DNA of 64,000 bases, from assembly GCA_018366495.1 (NCBI GenBank), contig JAGZHZ010000010.1, positions 23,804 to 87,803 on the forward strand, given 5' to 3'. The notes beneath the pieces were generated by a model that saw nothing but the letters and a program-made list of their open reading frames with translations, was not told the origin of the DNA and did no database searches. Below, in pieces: positions 24,761 to 33,040 of this stretch; the first letter of the stretch is position 1, and each line of letters starts with the position of its first letter. Source of the DNA: Clostridiales bacterium (GTDB lineage: Bacteria; Bacillota; Clostridia; Lachnospirales; Lachnospiraceae). The translations under genes and the position numbers were made by a program.

Positions 24761-26017
24761 ATGAATGTTACAGGCGTCATCGCTGAATATAATCCATTTC
24801 ACAATGGTCATTTTTATCATTTACAACAGACCCGTCTGGAAACGGATGCCGATTTTCTTATTGTGCTTATGAGCGGAGATTTTGTCCAGAGAGGAGAGCC
24901 AGCGATCATAGATAAATGGTCTCGGACGAAGATGGCGCTTCTCGGCGGCGCTGATCTTGTTTTAGAACTTCCTTGTTTTTCTGCTTCCGGAAGTGCGGAA
25001 TATTTTGCCCGCGGCTCCGTCTCTCTTTTGAAATCCTCTGGCGTTGTATCTTGTCTTTCTTTTGGAAGTGAATGCGGGGATCTGAATGCTCTTTCCTGTA
25101 CTGCTGCCTTTTTTGCCCAGGAACCCGAACCATATCAGATGCTTTTAAAACAAGGTCTGAAAAGAGGAATGACTTTTCCAGAAGCTAGACAGGAAGCTTT
25201 TTCCTCTTATCATGAAGCAGAAGGTTCCAGCAATCTTCTCTCTTTGGAATCACTTATTTCTTCTCCAAACAATCTGCTTGGCATCGAGTATTTAAAAGCT
25301 CTGCTGCGAGATAACTGTTCCATTGTTCCGCATACCGTAAAGCGTCTGGGAAAGGGATATCATGATTTAGACGTCTCCTCCTCTGGCTTTGGATCAGCGA
25401 GCGGTATCCGAAAAGCACTTGCCATTCCTCTGTCTCCGCAGTCCGTCCGATGTCAGATGCCATCGGATGTCTTTTCTGTCCTGGAAAGTAGCTGGATGCA
25501 ATGTGCTCCCATATTTATAAACGATTTTTCTGCTCTGCTCCACTACCGGCTGCTCTCTTTTACGGATCGCACCCAGCTTTGCAGCCACTATGATCTGTCG
25601 GAAGACCTTGCAGACCGGATTTTAAAGATCCGATCTGATTTCACTTCATTTTCTGATTTTGTCGCTCTTTTAAAAACGCGTCAGATCACTTATACACGCG
25701 CTTCCCGCTGTCTGCTGCATCTTTTGCTAAATATGCAGCAAAAAACGGCAGATTCTTTTTTCAAAGATTCCGCCGCATATCTACGCATTTTAGGCTTCCG
25801 AAAAAGTGCTGCACCGCTTCTGGCGATGATGAAAAAGCAATCTTCTCTGCCTATCATAACAAAACTTGCAGATGCAAAAAAATTACTTTCTCCTGCTGCT
25901 TTTTCTGTTCTTTCTCAGGAAATCTTCTGTTCCGATGTCTATCATACTGCAGCAGCGCAGAAATATCCTGGTCATAAATACAATGAATATAAAATTTCTC
26001 CTGTTATCCTTCCTTAA
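24761..26017 (+). CDS. tmcAL: tRNA(Met) cytidine acetate ligase TmcAL
   Basis: ATP-dependent enzyme that makes N4-acetylcytidine at the wobble position of elongator tRNA-Met using acetate. It is 418 aa. The N-terminal nucleotidyltransferase motif is GVIAEYNPFHNGHFYHL (HxGH-type site at about residues 14-18), followed by MSGDFVQRGEPAIIDKW and a central SGFGSASGIRKA motif. It is divergent from pta-ackA; since acetate is its substrate the neighbourhood is suggestive, though the association may be chance. The C-terminus ends YKISPVILP. It was formerly annotated as a YlbM-like nucleotidyltransferase. Confidence 0.93.
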   Translation: MNVTGVIAEYNPFHNGHFYHLQQTRLETDADFLIVLMSGDFVQRGEPAIIDKWSRTKMALLGGADLVLELPCFSASGSAEYFARGSVSLLKSSGVVSCLSFGSECGDLNALSCTAAFFAQEPEPYQMLLKQGLKRGMTFPEARQEAFSSYHEAEGSSNLLSLESLISSPNNLLGIEYLKALLRDNCSIVPHTVKRLGKGYHDLDVSSSGFGSASGIRKALAIPLSPQSVRCQMPSDVFSVLESSWMQCAPIFINDFSALLHYRLLSFTDRTQLCSHYDLSEDLADRILKIRSDFTSFSDFVALLKTRQITYTRASRCLLHLLLNMQQKTADSFFKDSAAYLRILGFRKSAAPLLAMMKKQSSLPIITKLADAKKLLSPAAFSVLSQEIFCSDVYHTAAAQKYPGHKYNEYKISPVILP

Positions 26018-26026
26018 TGTAAACTA

Positions 26027-26048
26027 CCCATAAGCTAAAGCAAATGGG
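26027..26048 (-). mobile_element. IS200/IS605-like right-end hairpin (relic, copy A)
   Basis: On the minus strand this reads CCCATTTGCTTTAGCTTATGGG, directly followed by TAGTTTAC. The CCCA-CTTTAG-TGGG core with a GTAGTTTAC exit resembles, from memory, right ends of TnpB-encoding IS200/IS605 elements. No tnpA or tnpB is present. It lies about 125 bp downstream of the tandem esterase gene. Copy B is on the other side of that gene in the same orientation. Confidence 0.45.
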
Positions 26049-26071
26049 ATTTTCGCGAAGTAACTTTAAAC

Positions 26072-26113
26072 AGCCATCCAAAGAGATTTGACACAAAATT
26101 TCTTTGGATGGCT
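26072..26113. terminator. Hairpin between tmcAL and the tandem esterase
   Basis: Perfect 13-base arms (AGCCATCCAAAGA with its complement) at the convergent junction of tmcAL and the esterase gene. T content on either exit side is modest, so it is probably a weak bidirectional terminator. Confidence 0.65.
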
Positions 26114-26171
26114 ATCTTCAGCTTATATTTTTATCTTTTTCTTAAAATGACTGAAACAATACCATTTCTCC

Positions 26172-28382
26172 TTAATTTTCTAAACTCTGTGCAAACAGCC
26201 ACTCCATATAGGTCTCATCTTCCATTACCAGAATTTCGATATCATGGTATCCGATTCCTGCTGCATCCATCTCTTCTACTGTAAACTCATGGTATTTTGC
26301 CTGTTCATTTCCAAGTTCCTGAAGTGTCTCGTACAGTTCGCGGCTTCCTGCCAGCAGTTCACTGTTCGGGTCCTGGTCTCCCTGTAAAATCCAAATAGGT
26401 TTATCTTTAATATTTTCAATTCTTCCTTTTGCTTCCTCTGGAAATCCTCCGCAGAGAGGCATTGCTGCTGCAAACAGTCCATTATATTCTGTATAAATCT
26501 TATCTGTATTTCTTCCGCCCATTGATTTTCCTGTCACATAGACACGGTTTGGATCTACCATTCCAAGATCAATCAGCCTGCGAATCAGAGATACTGATTC
26601 ATCAAAAATCTCCTCAGCCGCTTCCTGGCTTTGATCTTTGAATACCGGTGCAAGGACAAACGCTTTTCTGACCGCCTGATTCTCTTCAGATGCCCATGCT
26701 TCTGCCACACGGTTTGCCTGTAAGTTCATCTGATCTCCTGAGCCATGTAAAGCAAGTACAAGAGGAACTGCCTCCCCGTCTGTCTGCGGTGCATACAGAT
26801 TATAGTCAAATGCGGCTCCCCTGTCTGCACTATAATGGTTAAATTCATCTGCAACATCAATCGTTGTCTCTGCAACATCTGATTTTGTAAAACTTAAGCT
26901 GTCGTTCGATGCACATACAACATCGAAACTGTCCACATAGAAATATTTTTCTGGAAACTCTCCGACTGTCAGAGTCAGTTTATTTCCATCAACACTGAGT
27001 TCTGTGATCGTTCCCGTAAAATCATGTGTCTCATCGGAACGATATCCCGTCGCCGGATTTCCTGCCCATGTATATGCTTTTCCTGTAAGACTGAAGTCTT
27101 CTGCTTTTATTTTCTCCAGCACAGCTGGATCATTTACATAGATTTCAATCGTATCTATTCTCTGTCCTCTTGCCGGAACTGATGTATGAACTTTGATATA
27201 ATCAATCGCTTCGCTTACATCGGATTTTCTCTGTGCAAACAGCCAGTCCGCATATGTCGCATCTTCCAGAGAGATAATCTCTACATCGTGATGTTTGTCA
27301 TCCTTGATTCCTCTCGCGGCCATTTCTTCCTGACTGTATTCTTTCATTTTTGCTTTGTAGCTTCCTGCCTCTGTAATTGCTTTGTATGCTTCTCTCGTCC
27401 CCTCAATCGGAACAATCATATCATTTGCAGCCTGTACCATCCAGATTGGCATATCCTTCAATACGGACAGATCGTCTCCTTCAAATCTTTGTGCTGCCGG
27501 GCACAGTGGAAGCGCTGCTGCAAACAAATCACTGTGTTGTGCTGCCGCATGGATTGTGTTTCCTCCACCGAGAGATTTTCCTGTCACATAGACGCGGTCT
27601 GGATCTACCCATCCGGCTTCTATCATATCTTCCACAACTGAAACTGCCTGCTCAATATTTAAATCCTGACCTTCGTCAGACTGATCGCTTAAAATTGGTG
27701 CCAGAACATACGCCGGATGTGCTTCCTGTGCAGCTGGTTCTGCCCATGCTGTCACAACACGATTTGCTTTTGTATTCTCCTGATCCCCTGAACCGTGGAA
27801 TGCCAGAACAAGCGGCTGAGGAGTGCTGGTATCTTCCGGTGTAAATAAGTTGTAGACAAGATCAGGCTGTCCTTCAAAACTCTTCGTCAGCTGTTCAAAG
27901 TCATCTGCAACCGGTGTCACTTCTTCTGTGACCTGATCTTTTGTAAAACTCAGCGCTGGATTTTTACTGCACGTCACTGTGTAGCTGTCCACATAAAAAT
28001 ATTTTTCTGTAAAATCTGAGATTCCAAGCGTCATTGTATCTCCATCAACAGTGACCGATGAAATCACAGCTGAAAAATCATGTGTGTCAGGTGAGCGGAA
28101 ACCATCCTCTTTTTCACTTCCCCAAGTATAAGATTTTCCTTCTAATGTGAAATCCTGAGCTTTTATTCCTTTTAAAGAATCTGGATTTTTTACTTTGACC
28201 TCAATCGTATCAAGGCGATGTCCCTCTGATTGCACTGAACAGTTGACCTTCACCGATACGATTTCACTTTCCGCTGCCTCAGATGTTGTTGCCTCTGCTG
28301 CAAACACGCTGCCTGCTCCCCCTGCACTCATGCAGACAGCCATCATTGTTCCGAGCATTGCTGTCACTAATTTTTTTTTCAT
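26172..28382 (-). CDS. Secreted tandem-duplicated alpha/beta-hydrolase (esterase-like)
   Basis: 736 aa with a signal peptide (MKKKLVTAMLG..., cleaved near AAEA at about 30). The rest is two homologous units, about 42-385 and 395-736. Each has a small beta domain (RLDTIEVKVKNPDSLKGIKA; RIDTIEIYVNDPAVLEKIKA) then an alpha/beta-hydrolase of the feruloyl-esterase/PHB-depolymerase kind, starting LVLAFHGSGDQ or LVLALHGSGDQ. Triads look intact in both: Ser in GKSLGG (about 270) and GKSMGG (about 620), Asp in AANDM (about 321) and GDQDP (about 671), His in KHHDVEI (about 365) and GYHDIEI (about 713). The start at 28382 follows AAGGAGG. The substrate is unknown; dietary or host esters are a guess. The gene is monocistronic and bracketed by IS605-like hairpins. 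Confidence 0.85.
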   Translation of the reverse strand: MKKKLVTAMLGTMMAVCMSAGGAGSVFAAEATTSEAAESEIVSVKVNCSVQSEGHRLDTIEVKVKNPDSLKGIKAQDFTLEGKSYTWGSEKEDGFRSPDTHDFSAVISSVTVDGDTMTLGISDFTEKYFYVDSYTVTCSKNPALSFTKDQVTEEVTPVADDFEQLTKSFEGQPDLVYNLFTPEDTSTPQPLVLAFHGSGDQENTKANRVVTAWAEPAAQEAHPAYVLAPILSDQSDEGQDLNIEQAVSVVEDMIEAGWVDPDRVYVTGKSLGGGNTIHAAAQHSDLFAAALPLCPAAQRFEGDDLSVLKDMPIWMVQAANDMIVPIEGTREAYKAITEAGSYKAKMKEYSQEEMAARGIKDDKHHDVEIISLEDATYADWLFAQRKSDVSEAIDYIKVHTSVPARGQRIDTIEIYVNDPAVLEKIKAEDFSLTGKAYTWAGNPATGYRSDETHDFTGTITELSVDGNKLTLTVGEFPEKYFYVDSFDVVCASNDSLSFTKSDVAETTIDVADEFNHYSADRGAAFDYNLYAPQTDGEAVPLVLALHGSGDQMNLQANRVAEAWASEENQAVRKAFVLAPVFKDQSQEAAEEIFDESVSLIRRLIDLGMVDPNRVYVTGKSMGGRNTDKIYTEYNGLFAAAMPLCGGFPEEAKGRIENIKDKPIWILQGDQDPNSELLAGSRELYETLQELGNEQAKYHEFTVEEMDAAGIGYHDIEILVMEDETYMEWLFAQSLEN

Positions 28383-28462
28383 TTTGTTTCCTCCTTTTTG
28401 ATCTGTCATTTTGAACCTCTCATACCTGAAGTCACAAGCGGTCTTTTCTTATTTTTAACACT

Positions 28463-28481
28463 CCCATAGCTAAAGTAAGGG
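28463..28481 (-). mobile_element. IS200/IS605-like right-end hairpin (relic, copy B)
   Basis: Minus strand: CCCTTACTTTAGCTATGGG, the same CTTTAG-centred arrangement as copy A (26027-26048). Flanks also match: both are preceded on the minus strand by CG then AAAATCCC. It lies between the 71-residue ORF and the esterase gene, about 80 bp before the esterase start. Confidence 0.42.
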
Positions 28482-28484
28482 ATT

Positions 28485-28700
28485 TTACGACACATTTGAT
28501 AAGATGTATGATTCTGGAATATGTTTGTACAGGCAAGGCTCTCCATCCTCCACCATAACATCGTATGACGGCTCTTCTGTCTGAAAAAAAGTACCGTAGC
28601 TGTCTACAATATGTATCCTGCCCGTCTTAATCGTTTCATTCCATTTAAAACTTACCTGATCGTTATATTTATATTTTGGTTTTCCCAGCACTGTTTTCAT
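28485..28700 (-). CDS. Small conserved-looking protein, unknown function
   Basis: 71 aa, MKTVLGKPKYKYNDQVSF at the start, then a beta-rich sequence with SYGTFFQTEEPSYDVMVEDG and YKHIPESYIL at the end. It resembles small SH3-like proteins of Lachnospiraceae, but I cannot name a family. The only binding site is AGGAG abutting the ATG; a GTG three codons further on has better spacing, so the true product may be 68 aa. The stop codon region merges into the IS605-like hairpin B. A TATAAT box at 28741-28746 could be its -10. Confidence 0.6.
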   Translation of the reverse strand: MKTVLGKPKYKYNDQVSFKWNETIKTGRIHIVDSYGTFFQTEEPSYDVMVEDGEPCLYKHIPESYILSNVS

Positions 28701-29003
28701 CTCCTATGATCTTTTTTGTACACTCCTGATTTATGTATTGATTATACACCAACCCGGGTATAAAATGCCAGATAATTATTATAAAATTTTTGATATTACA
28801 TGCAACATTTGTTTTCTATCTGGCACATTTTGTAAATTTTATTAATTTCCCTTTGACTAACAGAAAAAAGAGCAGCTGTTTTTCTGTTACTCAAAAACAA
28901 CTGCTCTTCGTATTCAAAATCTAATATGAATTTTTTGATATTTTTTTAATCTCTCTGCTGTCTTTTTATTTCTTTTTCGCCATCTGTATCAGACTTTTGG
29001 CAT
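28701..29003. other. Non-coding gap with a TATAAT box and a 9-base inverted repeat
   Basis: No gene was found. TATAAT (minus strand) lies at 28741-28746 without a good -35. A 9-base inverted repeat, TGCCAGATA at 28766-28774 and TATCTGGCA at 28817-28825, flanks an AT-rich centre and may be an operator or chance. The terminator of the cysteine-rich gene is at 28869-28907. Confidence 0.5.
28869..28907 (-). terminator. Terminator of the cysteine-rich protein gene
   Basis: Fifteen-base arms with one mismatch, followed on the minus strand by TTTTTTC. It lies about 100 bp after the stop of the gene at 29004-29852. Confidence 0.85.
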
Positions 29004-29852
29004 TTAACGATTAAAAAAACGATATTCCTTTACTTCCCCATTCTTTGGTGCAGACGTTGAAATTTCTGGTTCATTGTCCGAACAATTACATTCTGTTTCC
29101 GAAACATTGCCGCATTGTACAACTGCTGTTCCTGTCTCGACCACTGCACCAAATGAAATCGGTATTTCCACACATAATTTCTGTGTGACAGTAAATGAAC
29201 AGGAAGTCTGACTTCCTGGGCACTGCGCTCCTGGGCTTACGACTGCTTTCCCACAGCAGACGGTCTTTGCTGTTCCCGGTTTTGCAAATGGAGTCACTTT
29301 AACCGGTACGCAAACCGTCTCCTGCTGATAAAATGTGGACTCACACGAACTGTTTCCTCCACATGCAGGGCCGCAAATTTCTAATCCAGTCGCCGTTGTC
29401 CCACCGCCATATAAACATATATTTACAGGTCCAATTTCATACGGTCTGTGAAATGAAATACATATCTGCATCATTCCGATTTGTTTATCAAGTGGGAAGT
29501 CAAACTTCAATCCTGTACATCCTGTAGGGTGGTCTGGATTTTCATCAGTTTTTATTTCCACATTTTCTCCCCAAATAACATTCTGAGGTTCTCCATTAAC
29601 GGCAACTGTAATTTCAGCGATATCGTTTTTTGTGATGGAACTGCAGATTCCCATTAAGAAATGACTTAAATCGGCATATCGAGATGTATCTTCTCCCACA
29701 GCAATGATATCATAACAAAACTTCTGCTCTTCTCCTTCAGAAGGATGCAAGATGGAATCTTCCATATTTAAAGAAAATATAAACGGCAAAATCCGGTCAC
29801 CCTGAACATTGGAATAATCAACCTGATTATTGCATACTGCATTCATTTTCAT
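29004..29852 (-). CDS. Cysteine-rich protein, unknown function (possibly spore-associated)
   Basis: 282 aa with 18 cysteines and no signal peptide or membrane segment. The N-terminal part (about 1-155) looks like a folded beta domain (FDFPLDKQIGMMQICISFHRP, about 118-138). The C-terminal part (about 170-262) is a Cys-rich segment with VCVPVKVTPFAKPGTAKTVCCG and CSFTVTQKLCVEIPISFGAVV. I recall similar proteins in spore-forming Clostridia but cannot name a family. The start follows AAAGGA. About 30 bp upstream is CATATTATA, which fits a mother-cell sporulation sigma factor -10 better than sigma A. It is monocistronic with a strong terminator. A spore-coat role is inference. Confidence 0.75.
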   Translation of the reverse strand: MKMNAVCNNQVDYSNVQGDRILPFIFSLNMEDSILHPSEGEEQKFCYDIIAVGEDTSRYADLSHFLMGICSSITKNDIAEITVAVNGEPQNVIWGENVEIKTDENPDHPTGCTGLKFDFPLDKQIGMMQICISFHRPYEIGPVNICLYGGGTTATGLEICGPACGGNSSCESTFYQQETVCVPVKVTPFAKPGTAKTVCCGKAVVSPGAQCPGSQTSCSFTVTQKLCVEIPISFGAVVETGTAVVQCGNVSETECNCSDNEPEISTSAPKNGEVKEYRFFNR

Positions 29853-29880
29853 ACAGTCCTTTCTATTTATTCTTTCCCTA

Positions 29881-29908
29881 TATAATATGGTAAAATTGAT
29901 GGTATGTG
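29881..29908 (-). promoter_or_regulatory. Possible sigma-E/sigma-K-type promoter
   Basis: CATATTATA matches the CATANNNTA -10 of sporulation sigma factors E and K and lies about 30 bp before the cysteine-rich gene. Upstream CACATACC is a loose -35. There is no good sigma-A pair here. Confidence 0.4.
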
Positions 29909-29918
29909 AAAAGATCTG

Positions 29919-31283
29919 TTAATTCTTAAAGCTGTGGATCGGCGCAGGTATTCTTCCTTTTCTGCTCACAAACGCTTCGCAGGAATATGGATTGACCGGA
30001 ACAATCGGAGCATATCCTAAAAGTCCTCCAAATTCCACCATCTCCCCGACTCCTTTTCCGATTACCGGGATGACACGTACAGCTGTTGTTTTCTGGTTTA
30101 CCATTCCGATTGCTGCTTCATCTGCAATGATTCCGGCAATTGTAGATGGCTTTGTATCTCCAGGAATGGCAATCATATCCAGCCCTACCGAGCAGACGCA
30201 CGTCATTGCCTCTAATTTTTCAATCGTCAAGGCGCCTGCTTTGACTGCATCGATCATTCCCTGGTCTTCACTGACCGGAATAAAAGCTCCGCTCAATCCT
30301 CCCACATAAGAAGAAGCCATCACTCCACCTTTTTTCACCTGATCGTTCAGCATGGCAAGCGCTGCTGTTGTTCCCGGAGCTCCGGCAAATTCCAGACCAA
30401 TTTCACATAAAATATCCGCCACACTGTCCCCGATTGCCGGTGTCGGAGCAAGTGATAAATCAATGATTCCAAATGGAATATTTAATCTCTTTGATGCTTC
30501 CTGTGCTACAAGCTGTCCCACACGCGTCACTTTAAACGCAGTTTTCTTGATCGTCTCGCACAGTACTTCAAAGCTCTCCCCTCTGACCTGTTCCAGTGCG
30601 GTCTTCACAACACCTGGACCGCTGACACCGACATTGATAATCGCATCTTCCTCTGTGACTCCGTGGAATGCTCCAGCCATAAATGGATTGTCGTCGGGCG
30701 CGTTGCAGAATACGACCAGTTTTGCACATCCGATGGAATCCTGGTCTTTTGTCAGAGTCGCCGCTTTCACTACCATTTCCCCCATCAGACGCACAGCGTC
30801 CATGTTGATCCCGCATTTTGTGGAACCTACATTTACAGAACTGCACACTCTCTCTGTATTTGCCAGTGCTTCTGGAATAGAACGGATTAACAATTCATCA
30901 CTCTTTGTCATTCCTTTTGACACAAGCGCTGAATAACCGCCGATAAAATTGACTCCTACTTCTTTTGCTGCACGGTCCAAAGTCTTCGCTATAGTCACAA
31001 AATCTTCTGACGTCTTACAGGCATTTCCGCCGACCAAAGCGATCGGAGTAACTGAAATTCTCTTGTTGACAATCGGAATGCCATATTCTCTCTCAATTTC
31101 CTGTCCTGTTTTGACCAGATTTGCAGCAAGCGTTGTAATTTTTCTATAAATATTTTCATTCAGACGGTCTAAGTCTGCATCCACGCAGTCCAACAGGCTG
31201 ATTCCCAGTGTAATCGTACGCACATCCAGATTTTCCTGAGTAATCATTTTGTTTGTCTCGTTTACTTCAAACATATTAATCAT
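29919..31283 (-). CDS. UPF0210/DUF711 (PFL family) protein
   Basis: 454 aa protein of the UPF0210 family, often labelled PFL family because of a distant likeness to pyruvate formate-lyase; there is no glycyl-radical motif here and the biochemical role is unknown. Conserved stretches are VRTITLGISLLDC, CSSVNVGSTKCGINMDA, NVGVSGPGVVKTALE and SYVGGLSGAFIPVSEDQGM. It directly follows the small ACT-domain gene (24 bp), a pairing conserved across Firmicutes and archaea, so the two proteins probably act together. It ends a run starting at polA or before. Confidence 0.9.
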   Translation of the reverse strand: MINMFEVNETNKMITQENLDVRTITLGISLLDCVDADLDRLNENIYRKITTLAANLVKTGQEIEREYGIPIVNKRISVTPIALVGGNACKTSEDFVTIAKTLDRAAKEVGVNFIGGYSALVSKGMTKSDELLIRSIPEALANTERVCSSVNVGSTKCGINMDAVRLMGEMVVKAATLTKDQDSIGCAKLVVFCNAPDDNPFMAGAFHGVTEEDAIINVGVSGPGVVKTALEQVRGESFEVLCETIKKTAFKVTRVGQLVAQEASKRLNIPFGIIDLSLAPTPAIGDSVADILCEIGLEFAGAPGTTAALAMLNDQVKKGGVMASSYVGGLSGAFIPVSEDQGMIDAVKAGALTIEKLEAMTCVCSVGLDMIAIPGDTKPSTIAGIIADEAAIGMVNQKTTAVRVIPVIGKGVGEMVEFGGLLGYAPIVPVNPYSCEAFVSRKGRIPAPIHSFKN

Positions 31284-31307
31284 AATAAGTTTCTCCTTCT
31301 CTGTCTC

Positions 31308-31580
31308 TTAGATACGATGCATTTTATTAAAAATGTCTTCATGCTGACAGCGGATGGAAACACCGATTTTCTCCCCAAGTTTTTCCATCTCTTCTGCAAT
31401 CTGTCCGAATGATTTTACCGCCTGATTTGCGTCTGTGATCATCATCATGTTGAAATATCCCTGTACAATCGTCTGCGAGATATCCAGAATATTGATGTTA
31501 TTGTCGGCAAGATAGGTACATACCTTTGCAGTGATTCCCACTGTATCTTTTCCTACTACTGTAATAATTGTCTTTTTCAT
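31308..31580 (-). CDS. ACT-domain protein (partner of UPF0210)
   Basis: 90 aa from the ATG at 31580, which follows GGAGGAG. A single ACT domain covers nearly all of it: TIITVVGKDTVGITAKVCTY, then DISQTIVQGYFNMMM. ACT domains bind amino acids or similar effectors, so this is likely a sensing or regulatory subunit for the UPF0210 protein. It follows the metallo-beta-lactamase gene by 56 bp. Confidence 0.9.
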   Translation of the reverse strand: MKKTIITVVGKDTVGITAKVCTYLADNNINILDISQTIVQGYFNMMMITDANQAVKSFGQIAEEMEKLGEKIGVSIRCQHEDIFNKMHRI

Positions 31581-31636
31581 GTTTTTCTCCTCCTGCAATC
31601 TAAATTTCAAAAATGTGCAACTGCTTATCTGCCATT

Positions 31637-32434
31637 TTATACTGCAATCAAAGCAGATGGTCTTTCTCTTTTTGCAATCTGAATCTGAAAATCGCCTGCC
31701 TTGTATGGGTTGTCACCGAGCGTGACCTCCGCGCATACAGTCTCATATGCAAGCTCCTCATAATTGTTTTCTCTGCTCAAGTGACCAAGCAAAATCGTCT
31801 TTAAACGATCATGTAAAATTTCACAGAGCAGTCTGCCTGCATTTTCATTTGAAAGATGACCTTTTTTCCCTAAAATTCTCTGTTTTAAATAATAGGGATA
31901 TCTTCCAACCTGAAGCATTCGGATATCATGGTTTGCTTCCAGCAAAATAGCATCTAAATTTTGCAGGTGCGAAATCGTATCCTCATTGTACACACCAAGA
32001 TCCGTCACGACTGCGACCGCTTTTTCGCCGTGTTCAATTCGATAAGCAACTGGTTCCGCCGCATCGTGTGAGATGGAAAATGGCAAAATTTCAAGATCTT
32101 TTATAGAAAACCGTTCATCGGAACGGATCTCTCTGTAAAGAGAACCATCAATCTTTCCAAGCGCTGAACACGCCTGTACGCTTTTTAATGTACCTTTTGT
32201 TGCATAAATCGGGATTCCATATTTTCTGGCAAGAACACCAAGGCCCTTGATGTGATCTGAATGTTCATGTGTCAGTAAAATTCCATCCACATCCCTTGCC
32301 GTTAATCCAATCTGGTTCAGACCTGCTTCTACTTTCCGGCCGCTGATTCCGACATCGACTAAAATGTTTCCTTCCTCTGTTCCTGCATAGATACAGTTTC
32401 CGCTGCTTCCACTTGCAATACTACAAAAATTCAT
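31637..32434 (-). CDS. walJ: Metallo-beta-lactamase fold hydrolase, YycJ/WalJ type
   Basis: 265 aa MBL-fold protein. The metal motif is THEHSDHIKGL (about residue 55); the N-terminus FCSIASGSSGNC is typical of YycJ/WalJ. Further ligands are SHDAAEP, VTDLG and GHLSRENN. WalJ relatives are linked to the WalKR cell-wall system and have nuclease activity in some species, but here it lies with coaE and not with walKR, so the gene name is by homology only. It overlaps the end of coaE by 14 bases. Confidence 0.85.
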   Translation of the reverse strand: MNFCSIASGSSGNCIYAGTEEGNILVDVGISGRKVEAGLNQIGLTARDVDGILLTHEHSDHIKGLGVLARKYGIPIYATKGTLKSVQACSALGKIDGSLYREIRSDERFSIKDLEILPFSISHDAAEPVAYRIEHGEKAVAVVTDLGVYNEDTISHLQNLDAILLEANHDIRMLQVGRYPYYLKQRILGKKGHLSNENAGRLLCEILHDRLKTILLGHLSRENNYEELAYETVCAEVTLGDNPYKAGDFQIQIAKRERPSALIAV

Positions 32435-33026
32435 GTTTGATCAGCCCTTTATCAATTTGTTCATATGTATTTTCTACAATCTCACCGCTGTTGTCAACTA
32501 TAAATTGGCAATGCGCCCGAAACTCCTCGTCTTTTAATTGTTTTTTTCGGATTTCCTCTACTTTCTGTCTTGTATAGCCGCGCGAATCCATCAGTCTTCT
32601 CATCCGTGTTTCCTCATCTACATAGATATACCAAATCTCATCACAGATCTCTTCATAGTGATCCTCGATCAGCAATGCCGCTTCCACAACAAAAAATGAA
32701 ATGTCTTCTTTTTTCTGGTTTTCCTCAATCATCTCACAGATTCGTTTTTTCACAGCCGGATGGACAATGCGGTTCAGACATAAAATCCGGTCAGAACTAC
32801 AAAATACAACATCCGACAGCTTCGCTCTGTCAATCGTTTTGTCTGGATTTAAAATCTTTGTCCCAAAAGCGGACACTATTTCATCATAGCATACGGTCTG
32901 CATCAGAGTATGGGCGACAAGATCTGCATAGATCACATATGCATGATATTTTTCCTGCAGATATGACAGCACTGTGCTTTTTCCTGCGCCGACGCCTCCT
33001 GTAATTCCAAGTACCTTTTTTCTCAT
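32421..33026 (-). CDS. coaE: Dephospho-CoA kinase
   Basis: Last step of coenzyme A synthesis: phosphorylates the 3'-hydroxyl of dephospho-CoA. It is 201 aa. P-loop GITGGVGAGKSTV (about 7-19), then the ADLVAHTLM and RIVHPAVKKRI segments of the CoA-binding domain, and a lid with TRMRRLMDSRG. It is 14 bp after polA with a GAGGAG site, the usual polA-coaE order, and overlaps walJ. Confidence 0.95.
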   Translation of the reverse strand: MRKKVLGITGGVGAGKSTVLSYLQEKYHAYVIYADLVAHTLMQTVCYDEIVSAFGTKILNPDKTIDRAKLSDVVFCSSDRILCLNRIVHPAVKKRICEMIEENQKKEDISFFVVEAALLIEDHYEEICDEIWYIYVDEETRMRRLMDSRGYTRQKVEEIRKKQLKDEEFRAHCQFIVDNSGEIVENTYEQIDKGLIKHEFL

Positions 33027-33040
33027 CGTTTTCTCCTCTT

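Noticed and set aside
29992..30936. Long plus-strand frames opposite the UPF0210 gene
   Set aside because: The opposite frame is strongly conserved family sequence; these are complementary-frame artefacts.
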